From: Balamuthia mandrillaris
Lineage: Eukaryota; Discosea; Longamoebia; Balamuthiidae
Length of the DNA stretch: 64,000 bases
Assembly: GCA_031835245.1 (NCBI GenBank)
Contig: JAVKOQ010000164.1
Location: 2,501-66,500 of the forward strand
Direction of reading: 5' to 3'
This document shows positions 1-9,136 of the stretch, piece after piece. Position numbers and translations under genes: made by a program. Under the pieces are notes generated by a model. It saw nothing but the letters and a program-made list of their open reading frames with translations, did not search any database and had not been told where the DNA came from. Positions within the stretch are counted from its first letter, which is position 1; each line of letters opens with the position of its first letter.

Positions 1-262
1 GCTCCAGCTCTTCCATCAGGTCTGTTGCGGAATGTGGCTTGCTGCCGTTGTCCACCGGCGCAGCGCCCAACGCCGTTTCTTTCTTCTTTTCTATGCCGTA
101 GCGAACGCCGAGGTCCTGCTGGACGAGGTCCCGCAGGGTGCAGCAGGTGCAGGCGAAACAAGCCACGTCCCTGGCGTCCTCCAGGAAGGTCAGCACCAGG
201 GCCAGCAGCTCCGGCGGTATGCTCTCCAGCAGACCGCCTCCGCCTTCTCTTTCTTCTTCCAT
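1..262 (-). CDS. F-box domain protein, N-terminal part (runs off the window)
   Basis: A minus-strand frame opens at an ATG (260-262) and stays open for about 87 codons to the window edge. After a short acidic, glycine-rich start, residues 11-50 read as an F-box: LLESIPPELLALVLTFLE, followed by a Cys-rich second helix (DVACFACTCCTLRDLV). F-box proteins bind Skp1 through this motif and bring substrates to SCF-type ubiquitin ligases; the substrate-binding half lies outside the window. Start choice rests on the ATG directly preceding the F-box and on lack of a better upstream start. The family call is good; the function is unknown. Confidence 0.65.
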   Translation of the reverse strand, partial: MEEEREGGGGLLESIPPELLALVLTFLEDARDVACFACTCCTLRDLVQQDLGVRYGIEKKKETALGAAPVDNGSKPHSATDLMEELE

Positions 263-510
263 TCCCTTCTGGTCCAACAAAGGACTCCAAAGGGGCAGTC
301 ACGGCGGTCAAATGTGTCTAAAGATTGAGCGGCTGACCTGTATGCAATTCACTGAGGCATGGAATGCCTTCTATTATCACCCAACGAACAAACGTATAAC
401 GAAAGAGAATGGAACTCTATAAAATATAATACAAAGGGAAAAAAAACAAACAACAGTAATGGGGGTGCTCAGCTCTTGCAAGCGAATGGTGAGGGGATGG
501 CTGTTGCTGC

Positions 511-1146
511 TCACAAAAAGAAGCCAGAAAGCCTGTTCGCTGCGGACGCGTTCTCATCACCTAGATAGGTGCTAATGAACGCCAGCAGGCCTTCATCCAT
601 TTCCACCTCGTTCACATCATCAAGGGCTTCGCCCTCATCGAACTCAAAGTCTTCCTCTTCCTCAGCCTCGTCCTCATCTTCCGGCAAATCGAACTCCTCA
701 TCTTCCGCTTCCTCTTCCTTCATTTCCTCTTCGGTGTTATCGTCGTCCTCTTCCTCGGTTTCATAGAACCCATCCTCGTTGTCGTCTTCGTCAAAGGCAA
801 GGGTTTCATCCTCCTCAAAACCAAAGTCTTCCTCCTCCTCCTCGTCAATGTCGAATTCATCGTCACCAAAGAGATCTTGGTTGAAGAAATCGTCCACCTC
901 GTAGAAGTCAGCAGCATCGAGTTCGTCGTAGCCAAACTCCTCATCCTCCCCGTATATGTCATCGTCATAGTCCAGCTGTCCGTACAGATCAACCTCGTAG
1001 TCCTTGTATCCCAGCTGCTCCCCCATTCTCCCCGCCGCTTGCTCCGCCAGCAGGAAGGAGGCTTTCTTCTGATTGTTGTTGGAATATCCAGCAGCCACGG
1101 CCGCCAAAGCGATAACCACAGCCAAAAGTAGATGGTTTGCCTTCAT
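511..1146 (-). CDS. Secreted or lumenal highly acidic protein
   Basis: A single exon of 211 residues. The ATG at 1144-1146 is chosen because it is followed directly by a typical signal peptide (MKANHLLLAVVIALAAVAAG); the frame also extends upstream to 1275, but that part is not hydrophobic. From about residue 45 to 195 the chain is dominated by Asp and Glu with interspersed Phe, Tyr and Leu, for example runs such as DEEEEEDFGFEEDE. It has no cysteines after the signal peptide and no recognisable domain. The tail (about 195-211) is less acidic and ends in GFFL. Such chains are often low-affinity calcium-binding or lumenal matrix proteins; that role is inference only. Confidence 0.7.
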   Translation of the reverse strand: MKANHLLLAVVIALAAVAAGYSNNNQKKASFLLAEQAAGRMGEQLGYKDYEVDLYGQLDYDDDIYGEDEEFGYDELDAADFYEVDDFFNQDLFGDDEFDIDEEEEEDFGFEEDETLAFDEDDNEDGFYETEEEDDDNTEEEMKEEEAEDEEFDLPEDEDEAEEEEDFEFDEGEALDDVNEVEMDEGLLAFISTYLGDENASAANRLSGFFL

Positions 1147-1544
1147 TGTCCTTTCTGCGTATTGGTTTTGTGTTTTTCTCTTGGAAATATGAAGCGATAA
1201 CTGGAAAGAATGAAGCCCATGTTTTAAAGCAGAGCGAGGAGGGAGCGCATCCCAAAACCGTGCCAGTTGAGCCACGAAAAGTCACGCGCAAGCAGGTTCA
1301 ACACACCGCACCAAAGGAAAGTATCCACACAAAAAACGGGTGAAAGTTCGTCGGCAATGGGAGTAATTAATTGCGACGACGCGCACCTTTGTTATGGGCA
1401 GAACAAACAGTTGAGAATGAATGAATTGCATCGAGCGAGAGACCGAATGAATGTGTTTGGGGCAAGAAGGAAGGAAATAGAAAAGACACACAGCCAGCAA
1501 AAGAGAAAGCAGGAATAAAAGCACCGGAAAAGTAGGAATTTATC

Positions 1545-1578
<34 letters not shown>

Positions 1579-1615
1579 ACTAAGGGAAGTGAGTTCTGTA
1601 CATTAGCGCTCTTGT
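1147..1615. other. Intergenic, with a GA microsatellite
   Basis: No convincing coding frame. The left part is the 5' flank of the acidic protein. The right part is the 3' flank of EXO70 and contains a pure (GA)n run at 1549-1576, which is CT in the EXO70 sense direction, about 40 bases past its stop codon. Confidence 0.5.
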
Positions 1616-3260
1616 TCAGGAGGAAGAAGATGCTGTGGCGGAAGTAGAGGGACCAGAGGAGGAAGCAGAGGCGGCGAGAGTCCCCTTTTCACGGAAGCTA
1701 GTTTCTATCATATCGGATACCGTTTGGAGGTGGTAACGAACATATTTGGCAGGGTTCTTGCTAAAGCCAGACTTGTCGTATCTAAAAAAAAAAGGTTACA
1801 ATCGCGTTGAATGCAACATGTCTGAAAAGGGGAAAAGCCACACCTCTGTATAAAGGCTTTGTAAAGAGGAAGAATGGATTGCTTAATGTCCTCTTTGAGC
1901 TGTTGAGCAAGTTCCTTGTCTGCCATAGAGTATTGCTTTTGATTGGCCACCAAACCGTCAAACTCTGCGTTGAACGTCTTGACGTGCACAACGACGGTTA
2001 GATAAGAGAGGATAATAAACGAAGAAGAAAGATAACGAAACAAAGAATAGAAAAATAAACGAGAAGAGAGAAGAAAAGAGAAAGAGCATACAGCAAAACG
2101 AGACTTGATCTTCTTTTTCTGGCGGTTGCTCAACTCTCCGACCGAAGAAGCAGCGAAAGGTTCTTCATGATCGGCCACTAATGGCATTTTCGCTTTGTTC
2201 CAGCTTTGTTTTGATACAAACAAAAAGGTGAGCAAAAGGAGGACGAAGCAGAATCAGAATAAGAATCACCGCACTTGTCTTTGAAAGTAGAAAGTTCACG
2301 AGCCAAATGCTCTTCTAGACGAGAAACGAGCCCATGGCGAACAAAATCCTTTAGGGCCAAGGCTTTCTTCATGAAGTAAATATTGTTGAGAAGGAAGATG
2401 TTCACTCGCCCTTTCTTCTTTGTCATTTCCGATCGTGTGCGCAACGTATTATACACCTCTTTCAACACTTCCTCTATAATTGGGAAAGTTTATGTTGGTT
2501 TGGTCAGTCGTTTCGTTTCTTTCTTTCGTTTCTGTTTGATACGTACCAACATAAGCCTTGAGGGCATCTTCGGGAGAAGATTTGTCGCTGGAACCTGTGG
2601 GAAGCAGAGGGCAGGCGATACTCTTGTACTCAACCAGTCGAAACAGAAACTTGAATGTCTGGAATGATAGAACAGAACGAACGGTATGATAAAAACATGA
2701 AAGCAAACAAAATAAAATGAGAATACGGGTGAGGACAATAAAAAGATGAAAGAGAATGTATACCAAGATAGTGAGGTCATGAACAGCGCCATCAGGAGGA
2801 AGTTTAGGGGGAGCTAGCGCGGATAACTCTGGTATCAACTGGCCAAGCGTCCTGCGCAGAACAGAACTCACCGTAGACACGAATTCATTTAGGTCCTCAT
2901 ATTCTTTTCCGCTCTCTCCCTTTTAAAAAGTCAAAAACGAAAATGCAAAAGGATAGACAATAAGAAAAATAAGAAGAGAGGAAGAGAAAGTGGATGGATG
3001 ACAAAACGACCAACAACATACCATTATAGCTTTGTGGAATTGTTGCTTGTAGTTTTGTAAATGTTCTAAAATATCCATGACAACAAAGCATCCAAAGACT
3101 TTATCCGCAGCAAGATGATGTTTCATCACACTTTGTCCTGTTTCGATGAGAAGGTCCAAAGTACCATCCACTGCTGGACCAAATACAGGTCCGAAATGTT
3201 CTTTTGGAACCAGTTCGTGTATTAACCATCGTTCTTGCTATGGCAGAGTAAGTACGAGAG

Positions 3261-3300
<40 letters not shown>

Positions 3301-3992
3301 ACCTTGATAAGAACTAAGACAACGCGCATGAAGCGAATGTATTTATGTGTTCCTCTCTTGTAGGAAGAACTTGATGATGGAGTAGACACTGCAGTTTTTC
3401 TACATTTGTTTGTGTTCACAAAATGAGAAAAGAAGAAAAAGACAAGAAAAAGCAGTAAATTAGCAGTAAGGGACGTACTGTGCAGACTCAAGTGCCGACT
3501 GAACGGGAGTGCTTTCATCGATGGCAATGCGATCAGGAGAAAGCTTACGAAGGGTCAAGCGAAGGAACAGCGCCCGTTTCTCTGTGAAAGTCTTCAAGTG
3601 ACTAAACTGTTTCAACCGTTGCAATTGCTTCATTAACTTTTCGATCGCTAAAAATCTTTCCTTTGGCATCACCTCTGCTCGCAAAAAATGTAACAATTAA
3701 CAAGCCGATGAAAAAGCAAAGAAGAAAAAGGAGGAAAAAAGAAAGTACCAATTTTCTGTCTACCGGCTTCAACAGCAGTCAGCACTTCGGGCGATAGAAC
3801 GGTAGGCACATCTATGGGAGCACTGCTATCAGTCAAAAGCAGCCGCAACGCTCGTTCGCACTCTGATACAGCATATCGCCGCAATGTTTCCTGCAATTTA
3901 AAGCAAGTATAAGAAAAACAACAACTCTTCTAATTTTTGTTCTCTCCTTTTTTAATCTGTGTTTTTCTGCTTCTTCTTTGCTATTCAATGTT

Positions 3993-4056
<64 letters not shown>

Positions 4057-5155
4057 GTATGTGTCTTTGGGCTTTACGCACGAGATTGCTGAGGGCCGAT
4101 TGGGCACTTTTAAATTGGGAATGGAGGCGCAGAAACTCGATGCTTTCGTTCAAAGTCTCAAGACATGCCAGGAACGTATCAAAACTGTCAAGCATCGGCA
4201 CAGGAGAGAGTGTCCCTGATGGAAATCTGTTCAATGAAAGCGTTAGAACAAAGGAAACAACAAAGGCAAGAAGAAGAAGAATAACAAGAACAAGAACAAG
4301 AACAAGAAGAAAACAAGAAGAAGAAGAAGAAGAAGAAGAAGAAGAAGAAGAACAAGAACAAGAAGAAGAAGAAGAACAAGAACAAGAACAAGAACAAGAA
4401 CAAGAACAAGAAGAAAACAAGAACAAGAAGAAGAACAAGAACAAGAACAAGAACAAGAACAAGAACAAGAAGAATAGCAAAGTTCAGTACCCCAGTTTAA
4501 TGCGTTGTTCCACTTTGTTGGCAGTGTTAAAGACATCCAAGATTTGTTGAATAGCGGCCGATGCTGAGTCCACATCTGCTCACCAAATACAAAAAAAAAA
4601 AAAACAAAACAAAAAAAAAACAAAAAAATACTAAAGGTTAGCATGGAAGGAAACCAACGGCGTGGAGAAGAGAGGCGACGAGCCGAGCAAAGAGAGAGAG
4701 GGAGAGAAGAGAGAGCGAAACGAACTAGAGTGAACAGTCTTCCAATTGGCTGTCAGACTGTGCAGTGGCTTTATGTTGTGCTCCAAAGTGGACAGCCTTC
4801 CCTCAAACGAAGAAAGAATCGTATCCTTTTTTTTTTTTCCATTTGATGTTAACGTCTCACACGAAAAAAATCTTTGACATCACAACAAAAAAAAAAGGAG
4901 AAGAAACAAAGAGAGAGAGAGAGAGAGAGAGATAACCATTCTGTCAGCAAGAGTTGAGCTCTTTTGAAGGCTGCCCTGGAGCTCCTCTATTCTCTGTCGC
5001 TGGCTTTGGATCCTCTCCAGCTGCTTGTTGCGTCGTTGGCGGGAGGCGTCGCTGAGGTGCCTCATGAAGAGCAGTTCCTCTGAGTGCAGCCAGCTGCCAT
5101 CCTCTGGCAGGGGAGGCGCTGGGGGTGCGCTCTCCAGGGCCTTTGTGGCTGCCAT
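1616..5155 (-). CDS. EXO70: Exocyst complex component EXO70
   Basis: Fourteen exons on minus: 4937-5155, 4726-4825, 4491-4575, 4082-4226, 3749-3890, 3479-3674, 3303-3399, 3022-3237, 2764-2919, 2547-2658, 2275-2473, 2092-2203, 1844-1977 and 1616-1781. They sum to 2079 bases, 692 residues, close to the usual EXO70 length. EXO70 is the exocyst subunit that tethers secretory vesicles to the plasma membrane through PI(4,5)P2 and Rho GTPases. Evidence: an N-terminal coiled coil with LADRM-DTILSSFEGRL; the mid-region FLLNNIYFMKKAL; and the C-terminal signature LKEDIKQSILPLYKAF followed by FSKNPAKYVRYHLQTV, matching the family's polybasic lipid-binding end. A Ser-rich tail of about 20 residues follows. 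Intron 4 holds CT and intron 3 AAG/AAC satellites. Confidence 0.9.
4003..4052. repeat. (CT)n microsatellite in EXO70 intron 4
   Basis: A pure CT dinucleotide run of about 50 bases. In the EXO70 sense direction it reads GA, the reverse of the orientation of most intronic CT repeats in this window. Confidence 0.9.
4264..4476. repeat. AAG/AAC trinucleotide-hexanucleotide satellite in EXO70 intron 3
   Basis: About 210 bases of AAG and AACAAG units, interrupted but purine-pure apart from the C of AAC. It reads CTT/GTT in the EXO70 sense direction. The long lysine, glutamate or arginine open frames across it are artefacts of the repeat. Confidence 0.9.
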
Positions 5156-5353
5156 TCTTCTTCTACTTCTTCTTGCTGCAAGGCCCCCTCTCTGCGTGTT
5201 ACACTACTTTTTTTTTTTGATTTGAGCTTGAAGTTTCCGCCAAATTTCATGGCTGAATCTAAAATTTTTCCTAGAATAATTTCATTCTTCACAAGCTGTG
5301 GGCAGCGTGGCCCTCCCGGCTCGTCACTCATATGCAGCTGTTCTCCTTCTTCT

Positions 5354-5407
<54 letters not shown>

Positions 5408-6125
5408 CTTTCGTCTATGTCGTTGATAATTTCTTTCTTTTTAAACAATCACATCAACAGACATGCGCTGCTGTTGAAGCTTTTTGCCAACGCAAGAATC
5501 TCCTTTTCCTCTCGCAATACATGGCGGTACCTCCATTCATCGATCTGTCTTACCACCTCCTCTGCAATTACAGACACCCCATCCTCGAGGCTGTGAGGGT
5601 GCTTCCAGTCAGCTCCGTGGAACATGACGGTGTTGTTCTTCACGCTCATCGCGAAAAAGTTTTTGCGAAACACGAACCCTCCTTGTTCTTCTTCTGTTTC
5701 TTCTTGTTGCTCCTTGTTTCAAGCTTCCGACACCAGCCAGCGCTGGGTGTACGCGTGCTGGTCATCACGAGGTTGTCGGCTGCATCGATGTCCAGGCACA
5801 CAGATTGTTGCGCCTCCTAACCCAATGCACTGGTCCATATATTGCTGCAATCAGTGGGCAATACAGCCAGAGCAGCTAGTAGCCCACTAGGAGAACAACC
5901 CTGGGTTCATGCCTGCAAGGCTGTGTAATGTCAATTATATTTCATCCACTTTTTTGTTAGCCTGTCCATCACCGGCCCAACCGTCCATCCAACGTTGGGG
6001 TGGTGTCCAGGACATGGGATATGTCCAGGACATCCCTTTCTTTTTTGCGTATAAGCATCCAACCATCCAACTCACCGCTCTTTCTTGTTTCTTTGACAAA
6101 ACATAACGAAAACAACAACAGCGCA
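5156..6125. other. Region between EXO70 and DXO-like gene; CT repeat and a possible gene remnant
   Basis: Divergent intergenic DNA. It contains a (CT)n run at about 5358-5403 and a minus-strand coding-like patch (5449-5830, listed separately). The segment just upstream of EXO70 (5156-5340) is probably 5' untranslated. The last 200 bases before 6126 are presumed promoter for the DXO-like gene; no motif decides this. Confidence 0.4.
5449..5830 (-). pseudogene. Possible glycosyltransferase-like gene remnant ending in a CaaX-type tail
   Basis: On minus, 5449-5673 reads like protein (FRKNFFAMSVKNNTVMFHG, then WKHPHSLEDGVSVIAEE) and stops after SACLLM. The last four residues, CLLM, form a CaaX-type prenylation motif. 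Just upstream in the same frame a stretch reads DDQHAYTQRWLVSEA before an in-frame stop. The DDQ...YTQ block and the later NTVMFHG block are loosely like the ends of PLOD/procollagen-type glycosyltransferase domains. No start, donor or acceptor joins the pieces convincingly, so I read this as a decayed fragment or a badly split small gene. Confidence 0.25.
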
Positions 6126-7274
6126 ATGCAAGCCAGCAAAGACCAACCGCTGGAACACCTCCTGAAAGGGCTCTCTCTTGGAGGAGCAGAGGAGAAGAGC
6201 TGGAGTGTGGACAACCACAATTATGTTCATCAGCTAATCCGCGCTGACGGAACGGTTGCCTGCGAGTGGGACGTCACTCCCCCTCTGCTTCATGACCACA
6301 ACGTCCAAGTGGGCTCGCCCATCAGCCCGCCTGGGATGGCACAATTGTACCACGCATCGTTCAACAAGTTCCACACTGCCCTTCAGAAGAACTGTGCTTC
6401 ATCGTTGGAAGCTTTAGCCAGGGATGTGCGTCGAGCTGACGTTCAGGACTTGATCCAAGCCCACTCGGAACGGTTGAGGGAAGGGCAAGAACAACAAGAA
6501 AAGAAGGACGAGCTGGGTTCCGCTCCTGTCCTTACGACAAGAGGTTGCCTCTACCGATTGATGAACATGGCGATGGAGAACGTAAGATCCAACGAGACGA
6601 GCCAAGTGACGGTCTCCGTAGAGTGGCTGCCAGAGCATCGAGCCATGTTAGTCATTCATGGCAATCCTCGCATGGTTCCACTCTTCCAGAAAAGGGAGTT
6701 CTTAAACAATCGTGGCTTTGCAACGAGTCACCTGGTGGGAGCCATCGTTCCGCTCATGCTGATGGGGGAAGATGCGGTCTTTCAGCCACACGAGGTGATG
6801 CACGTTGTCAGCGCTCGTTGCGGTAATAGGAAGCTTCTGTACTGGGCCGAGCTCGATGGGGTGGATGAGAGAGGCCGTAGGATCGAGGTCAAGACCAGGG
6901 TCAACCAGGACGTCCATCTCGTCGGGAGCACAAAGTCTGGCGTGGTGCAGTCGATGCTCGGAGGAGTCGACGAGATGTGGATCTACTCCCACTTCAACGG
7001 GAAATGCCAGGCGGTGGACAAGGTAAAAGTACCGTACTCCACGGGAGCTGCTTTCTGTCCAAGCGTCGCAGGAAGGACCTTGGAGGAGCTGCAAGACCTT
7101 CCCAAGGAATTCTTCAAAGGAATGGAGCGAGTGGAGGAGCTCTTGGACGGGTTGGAGGGGTGCGTTCGCGAGCGCAAGGGCATCTTCCACGCCAGCATAA
7201 CCGGCAAGGAACTCCGCTTTGAGAAATCCGACTTCAACAAGAGCCACGGCTACTACTACGTGAACACCGCTTGA
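6126..7274 (+). CDS. DXO/Rai1-like decapping nuclease family protein
   Basis: One exon, 382 residues. ATG 6126 is preferred over in-frame ATGs further upstream because those residues look like untranslated leader. The DXO/Rai1 family hydrolyses incompletely capped or NAD-capped RNA and often has 5'-3' exonuclease activity. The signature is E242-L-D244 (WAELDGVD) followed by E254-V-K256 (IEVKT), matching the family's metal-binding ExD and ExK blocks. Next comes QSMLGGVDEMWIYSHFNG, which fits the conserved 'QSFL.GVP.I.VGFRD' strand. The N-terminal region (LIRADGTVACEWDVTPPLL) is consistent but divergent. The catalytic blocks are clear; overall similarity by eye is modest, so substrate class is not assigned. 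Confidence 0.6.
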   Translation: MQASKDQPLEHLLKGLSLGGAEEKSWSVDNHNYVHQLIRADGTVACEWDVTPPLLHDHNVQVGSPISPPGMAQLYHASFNKFHTALQKNCASSLEALARDVRRADVQDLIQAHSERLREGQEQQEKKDELGSAPVLTTRGCLYRLMNMAMENVRSNETSQVTVSVEWLPEHRAMLVIHGNPRMVPLFQKREFLNNRGFATSHLVGAIVPLMLMGEDAVFQPHEVMHVVSARCGNRKLLYWAELDGVDERGRRIEVKTRVNQDVHLVGSTKSGVVQSMLGGVDEMWIYSHFNGKCQAVDKVKVPYSTGAAFCPSVAGRTLEELQDLPKEFFKGMERVEELLDGLEGCVRERKGIFHASITGKELRFEKSDFNKSHGYYYVNTA

Positions 7275-7923
7275 GCAATACCCCACCTTCTCTAGGTCCC
7301 ACGAGCAACTCACCAGTTGGACATGAAGAGAAGAAGAACGGCACTGTCGCTACCAACACACCCTTGCTCCAAGCCTTGTTCGCTTTCCTTCTTTCTCCCC
7401 TGTGACGTCATCCACCACGTCATCCTATGTCTACAAATAAACCATATAAGGAATAGTTTAAACAGCAAACGGCTTAAAAAAAAAAGAATGTCCACCTCAG
7501 CAAACTTTAAATTTTTAAACAAAAAAAGAAAGTTTAAACCAACAACCGGCCACGCAAGCTCTCCCCTTTCCTTGCTGGCAGTGCTGAGGTGGCCTCCTCC
7601 CCACGGGTGACGTCCTCCCAACAAAAACAAACTGCACCAACCGACAACAACTACAGGTTTTTCTTTTCTTTCTCTTTTTGTGTTTTGTGTGATGTTGTTT
7701 TGATTCGAAGAGAGTGATTGATTCTTGTACGATGAAGTTTTTTGGTCAATTTTTTGATTTATTTTTTTTTTTCCTCCTCTCTTTTCTCGTTGTGTTTTTT
7801 ATTTTTATTGCAACGGCTATTTTTGAAATGACCGTTAAACTCATGTGACTCCCACACATACTTGCAAAACAAGCAGCGGAAACCTTTCACCGCAGCAAAC
7901 CCTTTGCATTCGCCGACAAAGTC
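7275..7923. other. Intergenic / UTR between DXO-like and bZIP genes
   Basis: No coding frame that I can support. It contains T-rich stretches (about 7660-7800), likely the 3' end of the DXO-like transcript, followed by the bZIP 5' leader. Confidence 0.4.
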
Positions 7924-9033
7924 ATGCAGATGCTCAGCGTTGTCAGCAGCGAGCAACTCAGCGGCCACAGCACCTCTGCCGGTGTTCACATGGTCGGCGG
8001 GGGTGGAGGAGCCCAACTACAAGGAGAGAGCGGCTCTACCATGGTCACCGCTACCGACACTTCCTCTGCTCTCTCCTCCACAACAGAGGACGTCCATGCC
8101 TCCGCCACCGGCGGTGACGCTTCCACAACAACAGGAGGGGGAACCGACCAACACTCTTCAGCTTCTTCCACGGGCTCTCGAGTCAGACCAAGACCGCAGG
8201 ACTCTCCTGTGGACTCGGGCGAGAAGGAGCGCAAGCTACAGCGCCGCCGGCTGAACAACCGCAAGTCAGCCTCTCGCTCCCGCCAGCGCAAGAAAGAGTA
8301 CGTGCAGGCGCTGGAGCGCCGCGCTGCCGCCCTTGAGGAGGAGAACAAGCTCCTCAAGCAGACCATGTACACCACGGAGTCGCGTGCTCGTGAGCTGGAG
8401 CAGCGCCTCGTCTTCATCGCCAAGCAGAACGAGGACCTCAAGGCCCTCCTCAAGAGCTCCAACAAGGCGGAGGAGCTGGAGCGCGTGCTTGGACAGGCTT
8501 TCCCTGTGTTGCCGTTGCAGCCAGCCACTCTAGCCGCGCTGACCGCAACGGAGCGGTTGGTCCTTGGAGACCCGCACTTGCAGGCCACTCTGAACTTCCA
8601 CTCGGTGACATCTACGGTTGGCGCGAGGAGTAACGGTGGACAACAGCAACATACCAACTTTGTGCATCATCATCCGCAGCAGCAACATCACCAACATCAC
8701 CAACAGCAACAACAACCGGAAGGAGAGGAACAAGGTGCTCATCATGATAGCGGTGCTGCTGGTGCTCAAGATACTTCGGAGCATGATATGCTTCAACATC
8801 AACAGGAGCAACAACAACATTATGGGGGTGGTGAACAAGAACAACAGCAACACGATGAGTTGGTATTTCGAGCATCAAAAGGAGAAGGAGGAGCGGAAGG
8901 CAAAGGAGAAGAGGGATTGCAGGAAGAGGCAGTCGCAGAGGAGGAAGAAACGCACCAACATCACCAACATCATCACCATCATCGACAACACCAAGATTCC
9001 ATGGCAGTTGAGCACGTTTCTCACGACGGCTGA
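7924..9033 (+). CDS. bZIP transcription factor
   Basis: One exon, 369 residues. The basic region is at about residues 101-124, with NNRKSASRSRQRKKEYV carrying the invariant Asn112-x7-Arg120 that contacts DNA. A leucine zipper follows with heptad-spaced leucines and hydrophobics from about 130 to 180 (LERRAAALEEENKLLKQ onward). The N-terminus is Ser/Thr/Gly-rich and the C-terminus is Gln/His-rich (residues 240-360), typical of low-complexity activation regions. A second in-frame ATG lies two codons downstream, so the start may be M1 or M3. The protein should act in the nucleus as a dimer; targets cannot be inferred. Confidence 0.85.
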   Translation: MQMLSVVSSEQLSGHSTSAGVHMVGGGGGAQLQGESGSTMVTATDTSSALSSTTEDVHASATGGDASTTTGGGTDQHSSASSTGSRVRPRPQDSPVDSGEKERKLQRRRLNNRKSASRSRQRKKEYVQALERRAAALEEENKLLKQTMYTTESRARELEQRLVFIAKQNEDLKALLKSSNKAEELERVLGQAFPVLPLQPATLAALTATERLVLGDPHLQATLNFHSVTSTVGARSNGGQQQHTNFVHHHPQQQHHQHHQQQQQPEGEEQGAHHDSGAAGAQDTSEHDMLQHQQEQQQHYGGGEQEQQQHDELVFRASKGEGGAEGKGEEGLQEEAVAEEEETHQHHQHHHHHRQHQDSMAVEHVSHDG

Positions 9034-9136
9034 AAAAAAAAAGAACCAGAAGGACAGTTTGCATCTTTGTTTTTGTTTTTGTTTTTGTTGTTTCATTCTC
9101 TCTATCTCCTGTACAAGATATATCATCCCATTTATT

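Noticed and set aside
3992-4550. Long open frames of polar or charged residues on both strands
   Set aside because: They translate CT and AAG/AAC satellites inside EXO70 introns; real exons flank them.
6702-7313. 203-codon minus frame opposite the DXO-like gene
   Set aside because: The plus frame carries the conserved ExD/ExK blocks; the minus frame is its shadow.
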